Below are positions 22,430 through 32,819 of a stretch of 64,000 nt of DNA, piece after piece. A program made the translations under genes and the position numbers. The notes under the pieces are model-generated. The model was not told the DNA's origin and made no database searches. It saw nothing but the letters and a program-made list of their open reading frames with translations. The stretch is from Patiria pectinifera. Taxonomy: Eukaryota > Echinodermata > Asteroidea > Valvatida > Asterinidae. The stretch is taken from positions 17,971,430 through 18,035,429 of the forward strand of contig CM057129.1 in the NCBI GenBank assembly GCA_029964075.1. Direction: 5' to 3'. Each line of letters opens with the position of its first letter. The stretch's first letter is position 1.

Positions 22430-23930
22430 TGAAGCCCGGACAGTACAGTGAACTCAGTTGTCTAGTAATGTTTCCGCCGGCGCCTCAGCCGTGATTCCGA
22501 GACCATGCAGTACCAGGTTTTCCCGGCTAAAAATAAATATATGAACGTGTTATTATTTTGCGCATACCAACCGGACCTCCTCCACACTACCCCCCCCCCC
22601 CGGACCTGCTATATTATGTTTAGCGTCACGTGGAAGGAAGTTCCAGGCACGGATTGCCCACTGCAGTTCCCATATCCCTCTTTCCGGTCGTACTTGCTAC
22701 TACTTTCATCAATTTCCGCGGTAAAGAAACTCCTCCCCAGTGACCTTTCATTTTGATTTACCGGAGGCGAGGGGCATATCGTAGCCTCAGGATAGTTCTG
22801 CAGGATTCTTCCGATAGTGCCCAAACTTCAGTGGGGGGATTTCAAACTTCGGGCTTGAATTGTGTTGCTTCGGTTAAGTCATCTCAAGCTCACGACCATT
22901 TTTAAGGCTCTGAACCAAATGAAAAAAAAACTAAAAAGTTAAAATTTGATGTTTTGGTAGCATAAAATATGCCTTTTATTCTCCGAAGACGAGAAACTAA
23001 AATCGTTGTCCCGTCTGATCCCTGAAGACGGAGCCAAAGCGAATCCGAGATTTTAGAAATGGCCCCGAGTGTGAGACAGGCGAATAAAAAATAGTTCCGG
23101 CATTGGACGTCACAAAACCGTACCGAGTGGCCCTGTGTCGTTGAAGTTTCCGATGGGTGATTCACTCGTGTCCTCCGTAGGGCTGGTAGCGAATGGCACT
23201 AATAGCCCCCTGTTGACAATGTCTGTTCAAATACTTTACCCGGAAATTTATCACGCGTACAGTACTTGTGACATGCTACCGCCATTTCGAAGAATTTCAT
23301 CGGACGATCAGGCGCGTTCAAGTCTTTGGGGGGGGGGGGAAGAAAAACAAAGTTGAAGGTGGGGATATGGGCGCCTAATAATTAATAAAGGAAGCAAGTG
23401 TGGACATTATTTCACAAAATCTACTGTCATTTACCAACAAAAAGTCGAAGATATAATTTGAAACATATACAGTAACGTTTCAGTTTTCCACCAACGAAAT
23501 TGAATTAAATGAATGATAAAAAATGAATTCCTTTTTTTTTCAATTCAAGGCCAATCTCTACATGAGACGAATTTCCCGAAACTAGGACGAATCAATCAGA
23601 ATCATAAATTCGCGAATGACACTGGACCAAATATGAAATCTATTTGTGTAAAGTCGAACTATCGAAATGGCGTTTTGGGACGAAATTCAAGTATCTTTTC
23701 CATGGAGTTTAAATTAAACAAGTGTTGAAGTAACTCGGAAAACCTTTATTTTAATAAAGGAGGAAATATTTCTGTAGCTGAAACGTTTGCCTATTAGTAA
23801 ATTAACATTTTTGGGGTGAATTTACAGCTGTGGAATTTCCAAACATTATTGAGACTGCTTTTAAAAGAAATGATATGTATGAGGGTACTCTGGCTTCGGG
23901 GCATCACACAGGCCTGGCTGGGCGCGTTCA
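22430..23930. other. Intergenic, no recognised feature
   Basis: Unique-looking sequence. Short open frames at 22282-22494, 22505-22756, 22902-23165 and 23135-23356 have neither splice context nor family resemblance. Confidence 0.5.
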
Positions 23931-23934
23931 CAAC

Positions 23935-23945
23935 AGAGGGCGCTA
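23935..23945 (+). promoter_or_regulatory. CTCF-core-like motif beside the tRNA-like array
   Basis: AGAGGGCGCTA preceded by ACAAC. By eye it agrees at about 13 of 16 positions with the vertebrate CTCF core CCACCAGGGGGCGCTA. It lies about 25 bp before the first unit of the tandem array. Function is inference only. Confidence 0.35.
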
Positions 23946-23959
23946 TTTATAAAACACGG

Positions 23960-26900
23960 CATCAAAACCATTGACCTAAAAAGTAATGAACCCGCAACCT
24001 CCGAAATTAGAGTCAGCAGTCCGTACCACGAAATTAATTATAAAGTTTCAATTCACAAAAAAAGAAATAAAATTGTAAATCTAAAATCCCCACCCTAGAT
24101 TTGAACCCACAACCTTCAGATTAAGAGTCAGCAGTCCGTACCATTGGACTAAACATAATTTCACACTTTCTAGTGGTTAAGAAATGAACTATAAAGTTTC
24201 AATTTACCCAAAAAGAAATAAAATTTCAATGTCTAAAATTCCCCCCATGGATTTGAACCCGCAACCTTCAGAGTTAGAGGCAGCAGTCCATACCATTGGA
24301 CTAAGCATAATTTCACACTTTCTGGGGGTTACGAAATTAATATAAAGTTTCAATTTACCCCAAAAGCAATAAAATTTTAAAATCTCAAATTCCCAGCCAG
24401 GATTTGAACCCACAACCTTCAGATTTAGAGTCAGCAGTCCGTACCATTGGACTGAGCATAATTTCACACTTTTTAGTGGTTACGAAATTAACTATAAAGT
24501 TTCAATTTATCCCAAACGCAATAAAATTTTAAAATCTCAAGTTCCCAGCCTGGATTTGAACCCACAACCTTCAGATTTAGAGTCAGCAGTCCATACCACT
24601 GGACTAAGGATAGTTTCACACTTTTTAGTGGTTACAAAATTAACTATGAAGTGTCAATTTCTGCCAAAACAATTGAAATTTTAAAATCTCAAATTCCCAG
24701 CCTGGATTTGAACCCGCAACCTTCAGATTTAGAGTCAGCAGTCCGTACCATTAGACTAAACATAATTTCACACTTTTTTAGTGGTTACGAAATTAACAAT
24801 AAAGTTTCATTTTACCCAAAAAGAAATAAAATTTTAAAATCTAAAATTCAGACTTTGGACTTGTGGATTTGAACCCGCAACCTTCAGATTTAGAGTCAGC
24901 AGTCCATACCATTGGACTAAGCATAATTTCACACTTTTTAGTGGTTACGAAATTAAATATAATGTTTCAGTTTACCCAAAAAGAAATAAAATTTAAAATC
25001 TCAAATTCCCACTGTGGATTTTAACCCCCAACCTTCAGATTAAGAGTCAGCAGTCCGTACCATAGGACTACGCACAATTTCACATTTATTAGTGGTTACG
25101 AAATTAACTATAAAGTTTCAATTTACCCCAAAAGAAATAAAATTTCAATGTCGAAAATTCCCCCCCCCCCCTGGATTTGAACCCGCAACCTTCAGATTTA
25201 GAGGCAGCAGCAGCCCATACCATTGGACTGAGCATAATTTCACACATTTTAGTGGTTACGAAATTAGCTATTAAGTTTCAATTTACCCCAAAAGAAATAA
25301 AATTTTGAAATCTAAAATTCCCAACATGGATTTGAGCCCGCAACCTTCAGATTTAGAGTCAGCAGTCCGTCCCATTGGAATAAGCATAATTTCACACTTT
25401 TCAGTGGTTACGAAATTAACTTTAAAGTTTCAATTTACGCCAAAAGAAATAAAGTTTTAAAATCTAAAATTCCCTGCCTGGTTACGAAATTAAATATAAA
25501 GTTTCAATTTACCCAAAAAGAAATAAAATTTAAAATCTCAAATTCCCACTGTGGATTTGAACCCCCAACCTTCAGGTTTAGAGTCAGCAGTCCGTACCAT
25601 TGGACTAAGCATAATTTCACACTTTTTAGTGGTTTACGAAATTAACTCTAAAATTTCAATTTACCCCAAAAGAACTAAAATTTTAAAATCTCAAATTCCC
25701 AGCCTGGATTTGAACCCACAACCTTCAGAGTCAGCAGTCCGTACCATTGGACTACACACAATTTCACACTTATTAATGGTTACGAATATAACTTATAAAG
25801 TTTCAATTTACCCAAAAAGAAATAAAATTTTAAAATCTCAAATTCCCAGCCTGGATTTGAAACCACAACCTTCAGATTTAACGTCAGCAGTCCGTACCAT
25901 TGGACTACACACAATTTCACACTTATTAATGGTTACGAAATTAGCTAGAAAGTTTCAATTTACCCAAAAAGAAATAAAATTTTAAAATCTCAAATTCCCA
26001 TTGTGGATTTGAACCCACAACCTTCAGGTTTAGAGACAGCAGTCCGTACCATTGGACTGAGCATAATTTCATACTTTTTAGTGGTTATGAAATTAACTAT
26101 TAAGTTTCAATTTACCCCAAAAGAAATAAAATTTTCAAATCTAAAATTCCCACCATGGATTTGAACCCGCAACCTTCAGATTTAGAGGCAGCAGTCCGTC
26201 CCATTGGAATAAGCATAATTTCACACTTTTTAGTGGTTACGAAATTAACTTTAAAGTTTCAATTTACGCCAAAAGAAATAAAGTTTTAAAATCTAAAATT
26301 CCCTGCCTGGATTTGAACCCGCAACCTTCAGATTTAGAGTCAGCGGTCCATACCATTGGACTAAGCATAATTTCACGCCATTTAGTGGTTATGAAATGAA
26401 CTATAAAGTTTCAATTTACCCCAAAAGAAATAAAATTTCAATGTCTAAAATTCCCCCCCCCCCCTGGATTTGAACTCGCAACCTTCAGATTTAGAGGCAG
26501 CAGTCCATACCATTGGACTAAGCATAATTTCACACTTTCTAGGGGTTACGAAATTAATATAAAGTTTCAATTTACCCCAAAAGCAATACAATTTTAAAAT
26601 CTAAAATTCCCAGCCTGGATTTGAACCCGTAAGCTTAAGATTTAGAGTCATCAGTCCCTACCATCGGACTAAGCATAATTTCACACTTTTTAGTGGTTAC
26701 GAAATTAACTATAAAGTTTCAATTTACCCCAAGAGAAATAAAATTTTAAAATCTAAAATTCCCAGCCTGGATTTGAACCCGTAACCTTCAGATTTAGAGT
26801 CAGCAGTCCATACCATTGGACTAAGCATAATTTCACACTTTTTAGTGGTTACAAAATTAACTATAAAGTTTCAATTCACCCAAAAAGAAATAAAATTTTA

Positions 26901-29900
26901 AATCTAAATCCCCACCCTGGAATTGAACCTGCAACCTTCAGTTTAGAGGCAGCAGTCCGTACCATTGGACTAAGCATAATTTCACACTTTTTAGTGGTTA
27001 CAAAGTTAAATATAAAGTTTGAATTTACCCCAAGAGAAATAAAATTTTAAAATCTAAAATTCCCAGACTGGATTTGAACCCATAACCTTCAGATTTAGAG
27101 TCAGCAGTCCGTACCATTGGACTAAGCATAATTTCACACTACTAAGTGGTTATGAAATGAACTATAAAGTTTGAATTTACCCCAAGAGAAATAAAATGTT
27201 AAAATCTAAAATTCCCAGCCTGGATTTGAACCCGTAACCTTCAGATTTAGAATCAGCAGTCCCTACCATTGGACTAAGCATAATTTCACACTTTTTAGTG
27301 GTTACAAAATGAACTATAAAGTTTCAATTCACCCAAAAAGAAATAAAATTTTAAATCTAAATCCCCACCCTGGAATTGAACCCGCAACCTTCAGATTTAG
27401 CGTCAGCAGTCCGTACCATTGGACTAAGCATAATTTCACACTTTTTAGTGGTTACGAAATGAACTATAAAGTTTCAATTTACCCAAAAAGAAATAAAATT
27501 TTAATATCTAAAATTCTCAGCCTGGATTTGAACACACAACCTTCAGATTTAGAGTCAGCAGTCCGTACCATTGGACTAAGCATAATTTCACTTTTTTAAG
27601 TGGTTATGAAATGAACTATAAAGTTTGAATTTACCCCAAGAGAAATAAAATTTTAAAATCTAAAATTCCCTGCCTGGATTTGAACCCGAAACGTATAGAT
27701 TTAGAGTCAGCAGTCCCTACCATTGGACTAAGCATAATTTCACACTTTTTAGTGGTTACAAAATGAACTATTAAGTTTAAATTCACCCAAAAAGAAATAA
27801 AATTTTAAATCTAAATCCCCACCCTGGAATTGAACCCGCAACCTTCAGTTTAGAGGCAGCAGTCCGTACCATTGGACTAAGCATAATTTCACACTTTTTA
27901 GTGGTTACGAAGTTAAATATAAAGTTTGAATTTACCCCAAGAGAAATAAAATTTTAAAATCTAAAATTCCCAGACTGGATTTGAACCCGTAACCTTCAGA
28001 TTTAGAGTCAGCAGTCCGTACCATTGGACTAAGCATAATTTCACACTACTAAGTGGTTATGAAATGAACTATAAAGTTTGAATTTACCCCAAGAGAAATA
28101 AAATTTTAAAATCTAAAATTCCCAGCCTGGATTTGAACCCGTAACCTTCAGATTTAGAGTCAGCAGTCCCTACCATTGGACTAAGCATAATTTCACACTT
28201 TTTAGTGGTTATAAAATGAACTATAAAGTTTCAATTCACCCAAAAAGAAATAAAATTTTAAATCTAAATCCCCACCCTGGAATTGAACCCGCAACCTTCA
28301 GATTAAACGTCAGCAGTCCGTACCATTGGACTAAGCATAATTTCACACTTTTTAGTGGTTACAAAATTAACTATAAAGTTTTAATTTACCCAAAAAGAAA
28401 TAAAATTTTAAAATATAAAATTCTCAGCCAGGATTTGAACCCACAATCTTCAGATTTAGAGTCAGCAGTCCGTACCATTGGACTAAGCATAATTTCACAC
28501 TTTTAAGTGGTTATGAAATGAACTATAAAGTTTGAATTTACCCCAAGAGAAATAAAATTTTAAAATCTAAAATTCCCAGCCTGGATTTGAACCCGTAACC
28601 TTCAGATTTAGAGTCCATACCATTGGACTTAGCATAATTTCACACTTTTTAGTGGTTATGAAATGAACAATAAAGTTTGAATTTACCCCAAGAGAAATAA
28701 AATTTTAAAATCTAAAATTCCCAGCCTGGATTTGAACCCGCAAACTTCAGATTTTGAGTCGCCAGTCCATACCATTGGACTAAGCATAATTTCACACTTT
28801 TTAGTGGTTACGAAGTTAAATATAAAGTTTCAATTTACCCCAAAAGAAATAAAATTTAAAATCTCAAATTCCCACTATGGATTTGAAACTGCAACCTTCA
28901 GATTTAGAGTCAGCAGTCCATACCATTGGACTAAGCATAATTTCACACTTTTTAGTGGTTATGAAATTAACTATAAAGTTTCAATTCACCCAAAAAGAAA
29001 TAAAATTTTAAATCTAAATCCCCACCCTGGAATTGAACCCACAACCTTCAGATTTAGAGTCAGCAGTCCGTACCATTGGATTAAACATTAATTCACACTT
29101 TTTTGGTTACAAATAAACTATAAAGTTTCAATTTAACACAAAAGAAATAAATTTTAAAATCTAAAATTTCCACCCTGGATTTGAACCTGCCACCTTCAGA
29201 TTTAGCGTCAGCAGTCCATACCATTGGACTAAGCATAATTGCACACTTTTTAGTGGTTACGAAATTAACTATAAAGTTTCAATTTACCCAAAAAGAAATA
29301 CAATTTTAAAATCAAAATTCCCATCCTGGATTTGAACCCACAACCTTCAGATTTAGAGTAAGCAGTCCGTACCATTGGACTAAGCATAATTTCGCACTTT
29401 TTAGTGGTTATGAAATTAACTATAAAGTTTCAATTCACCCAAAAAGAAATAAAATTTTAAATCTAAATCCCCACCCTGGAATTGAACCCGCAACCTTCAG
29501 ATTTAGAGTCAGCAGTCCGTACCATTGGATTAAACATTAATTCACACTTTTTTGGTTACAAATAAACTATAAAGTTTCAATTTAACACAAAAGAAATAAA
29601 TTTTAAAATCTAAAATTTCCACCCTGGATTTGAACCTGCCACCTTCAGATTTAGCGTCAGCAGTCCATACCATTGGACTAAGCATAATTGCACACTTTTT
29701 AGTGGTTACGAAATTAACTATAAAGTTTCAATTTACCCAAAAAGAAATAAAATTTTAAAATCAAAATTCCCATCCTGGATTTGAACCCACAACCTTCAGA
29801 TTTAGAGTCAGCAGTCCGTACCATTGGACTAAGCACAATTTTACACTTTTTAGTGGTTACGAAATTAACTATAAAGTTTCAATTTACCCAAAAAGAAATA

Positions 29901-30252
29901 AAATTTTAAAATCTAACATTTCCACCCTGGATTTGAACCTGCCACCTTCAGATTTAGCGTCAGCAGTCCATACCATTGGATTTAGCATAATTGCACACTT
30001 TTTAGTGGTTACGAAATTAACTATAAAGTTTCAATTTACCCAAAAAGAAATACAATTTTAAAATCAAAATTCCCATCCTGGATTTGAACCCACAACCTTC
30101 AGATTTAGAGCCAGCAGTCCGTACCATTGGACTAAGCACAATTTTACACTTTCTAGTGGTTACGAAATTAACTATAAAGTTTCAATTTACCCAAAAAGAA
30201 ATAAAATTTTAAAATCAAAAATTCCCATCCTGGACTTGAACCCGCAACCTTC
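23960..30252 (-). repeat. Tandem array of about 41 tRNA-like units (~154 bp)
   Basis: I count about 41 repeats of a block whose minus strand reads TAGTCCAATGG ... CTGACTCTAAATCTGAAGG ... GGGTTCAAATCC, spaced about 150-157 bp. The consensus block matches the Pol III A box (TRGYNNARNGG) and B box (GGTTCRANTCC) exactly. The D-stem pairs GTCC/GGAC. The anticodon stem pairs only 3 of 5 and the acceptor does not pair. About 10-40 bases past the B box come TTTT and TTTTT runs (possible Pol III stops). Single-unit variants are common. A higher-order period of three units (about 450-460 bp) is visible, including a near-identical block starting at about 29092 and 29543. Units 24013, about 25480 and 28615 are partly deleted. 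The last unit is cut at about 30252. Confidence 0.9.
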
Positions 30253-31160
30253 TTGTCAATTCCTGTAAATCTTGGTAAATTCTTCAAGTTGCACACACGT
30301 TGTAAATACATGTACTTAAATTGTACAGTATGATTTTTTTGTTTCCATTAAATATTGGGGCGTTCATGTTTGCTTTTACAATAATTTACAAACTTTTCAG
30401 ATTATTTTTATTGAATTAATTTCGTATGATTAATGTATGTAATTTCTCTCGGCACAATTTACTTAGTTGTTCGAGAAACTGCGCAAGGTGGGAATTTCAA
30501 CCAAGGACCACCTTTCTGCTGCCAAGCAGTTGCTTGGCAACCGTTTCGATGTCAAGTTCAAGTCGTCAAGTTCAAGACTCTGTTCCAAAATTAGAGGCTC
30601 TCAACGGGTGTCAGCTGACCGACTTTGATGGCATCACTGTCGTCACGGCGAAATATGTATCTTTAGATATGGAAGACAATGTGGTCCACTCAATTCTGTC
30701 CTGATATGTTTAGGTTTATAGAGGGACGTTTCTGCAACTTTCCGCATGAGCCCACTGTCTTCAAAGGAAACCATCGGTGTAGAATGAGGATCACATGGAA
30801 CATCCCTTCGGTCATCAGAATAGGAGATCGCAATGCCTGGATTTCTCAGTCGGGCCAGGTACGCACCTGTGCCCGATGTGGTACCATTGGCCGTTTGGCA
30901 AAAGAATGCAAAGCATTGAAGTGCCTAAAGTGTTTACAGGTCGGACACTTGTCAATTGATAATGTCATCCGACACTATCGGATGATACCGGTAAGTTGTG
31001 CTTTTCAATTGAAAACGTTCTATGTTTAAAAGGGGCAGTCGTGAAAAAAGTCCTCTTGAAACAGGTCTCACAAATTTCCAGTTGGGGGGGGGGGGCGACA
31101 AAGGTATTAAAATTTGCAATCTCCTCCACATTAAAATTCTATCAAACTAAGGGCTAGCCC
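30253..31160. repeat. Segmental duplication, left copy
   Basis: Begins where the tRNA-like array breaks (TTCTTGTCAATTCCTGTAAA). It is matched by about 31999-32812 through shared strings such as TTTCCATTAAATATTGGGGC, GTTTGCTTTTACAATAATTT, GAGCCCACTGTCTTCAAAGG and CTCCACAT.AAAATTCTATC. It contains a gag-like pseudogene. Confidence 0.85.
30465..31029 (+). pseudogene. CCHC gag-like / ZCCHC3-like fragment, copy 1
   Basis: Pieces in different frames: EKLRKVGISTKDHLSAAKQL then GNRFDVKFKS, later FCNFPHEPTVFKGNHRCRMR and WNIPSVIRIGDRNAWISQSG, then CARCGTIGRLAKECKALKC and CLKCLQVGHLS. The order (N-terminal RNA-binding-like part, then tandem CCHC knuckles) resembles the gag/ORF1 fragments often annotated as ZCCHC3-like in invertebrates. 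The first knuckle has Arg in place of the zinc-binding His. Frameshifts and stops make it non-functional. No reverse transcriptase is found nearby. Confidence 0.65.
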
Positions 31161-31163
31161 ACG

Positions 31164-31526
31164 GTGAAGCAAGAATATTGGCACTAGTACTTAGTAGTAG
31201 CAGGAATATTGGCACTATAGGCAAGAATATTGGCACTTTAAGCAAGAATATTGGCACTTTCAGCAAGAATTTTGGCACTTTAAGCAAGAATCTTGGCACT
31301 TTCAGCAAGAATAAAGGCACTTGAAGCAAGAATAATGGCACTTGAAGCAAGAATATTGGCACTTAAGGCAAGACTTTTGGCATTTGAAGCAAGAATATTG
31401 GCACTTGAAGCAAGAATGGTGGCACTTGAAGCAAGAATTTTGGCACTTTAAGCAAGAATATTGGCACTTGAAGCAAGAATATTGGCACTTGAAGCGAGAA
31501 TTTTGGCACTTTAAGCAAGAATTTGT
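31164..31526 (+). repeat. 21-bp minisatellite, array 1
   Basis: About 17 units of GCAAGAATATTGGCACTTGAA with substitutions. Because 21 is a multiple of 3, several frames are open on both strands (KQEYWHL on plus, VPIFLLQ on minus). That openness follows from the repeat and is not evidence of a gene. It starts where the left segmental duplication ends. Confidence 0.9.
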
Positions 31527-31998
31527 ACTGTATTAAGACACTACCCTCCTGGCCATTTGTAGAGCATATTCCGAAGAAAAAAAATCACTGGGAACAATCA
31601 CTTCTTTCTCAGCGATCCTACTAGAATTCTTGGTTTCAGGGGGAAACGTTAGCAACACTACTGTCCTGATTCTCATTGCAAAACTTCTGAAAGTCATTTG
31701 GAATTCTCGATGTGCAATTTCGCTTTATTGACTCCAAAGTTGATATCCTGCTAAGATTCAAAAGTAGCCTGAAGTGTTTCATTTGCTTTGAAAGAAACAG
31801 AATAGAAGATAACAATTTCAAGATGCTGAATCCTAAAAAAATTGAGAAACAGAAGTGAAGAAAAAACGCACTCTGTATTAAGATTGAGACCAAGCGTTGC
31901 TTTCCTGAGTGATCTGCTTTGTATTCTGCATTCTCTTAGCTTTGTTTCCGCTGAATGTCCGAGTGTGACTTGAAATTTTGTATATTTAAATGTGCAAG

Positions 31999-32812
31999 AT
32001 TCCTGTAAAATCTTGGCAATCTCTTTGCGCACACTTTGTAAATACTTAAATTGTACAGTTACAGTAAATGATTTTTTATTTCCATTAAATATTGGGGCGC
32101 TCATTCTATGTTTGCTTTTACAATAATTTAAGAACTTTCAGATTATGTACATTTTTATTTGATTAATTTTGTATGAATTTCGTACTGCGCAAGGTGGGAA
32201 TTTCAGCCAAGGACCACCTTTCTGCTGCCCAGCAGTTGCCTGGCAACCGTTTAGACATCAAGTTAAAATCTTCTGCTATGTGCAGAGAGTCTGTCTCAAC
32301 AGGTGTCAGCCAACCGGCTTTGATGGCATCACTGTCGTAGCAGTGAATTATGTGTCTTTAGATATGGACGACAATGTGGTCTGCTAAATTCTTTCCTGAT
32401 TTGGTCAGGTGTTAGAGGACGTTTCTGCAATTTTCCGCATGAGCCCACTGTCTTCAAAGGAAACCATCGGTGTAGAATGAGGATCACATGGAACATCCCT
32501 TTGGTCATCAGAATAGGAGATCGCAATGCCTGGATTTCTCAGTTGGGCCAGGTACGCACCTGTGCCCGATGTGGTACCATTGGCCGTTTGGCAAAAGAAT
32601 GCAAAGCATTGAAGTGCCTAAAGTGTTTACAGGTTAGACACTTGTCAATTGATAATGTCATCCGACATCATCGGATGATTGGTGGTGCTTTTCAATTGAA
32701 GACGTTCACTCTATGTTAAAAAGGGGCAGGCGTGAAAAAGGGGCACAAAGGGGCACAAAGGTATTTAAGTATGCATTCTCCTCCACATAAAATTCTATCA
32801 AGCTAATGGCTG
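31999..32812. repeat. Segmental duplication, right copy
   Basis: Direct repeat of 30257-31160, offset about 1.74 kb, with small deletions in the coding-like part. It ends CTCCACATAAAATTCTATCA, the point where the minisatellite begins in the left copy. Confidence 0.85.
32180..32719 (+). pseudogene. CCHC gag-like / ZCCHC3-like fragment, copy 2
   Basis: Same composition as copy 1: GNRLDIKLKSS-like start, FCNFPHEPTVFKGNHRCRMR, WNIPLVIRIGDRNAWISQLG, CARCGTIGRLAKECKALKC. It has a shortened middle and stops before the conserved block. Nearly identical in the zinc-knuckle region, so the duplication post-dates the decay of the gag-like gene or is under little divergence. Confidence 0.62.
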
Positions 32813-32819
32813 CAGTGCA

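Noticed and set aside
24204..29091. Open frames up to 144 aa inside the tRNA-like array (for example 25551-25985, 28732-29091)
   Set aside because: They are the reverse-strand reading of the repeat (DLNPQPSDLESAVRTIGL and similar), repeat every unit and are broken by indels. No protein family.
23960..30252. CRISPR array or functional suppressor-tRNA cluster
   Set aside because: The repeat is ~154 bp without unique spacers, in a eukaryotic context. The acceptor stems do not pair, so normal tRNA processing and charging are unlikely.
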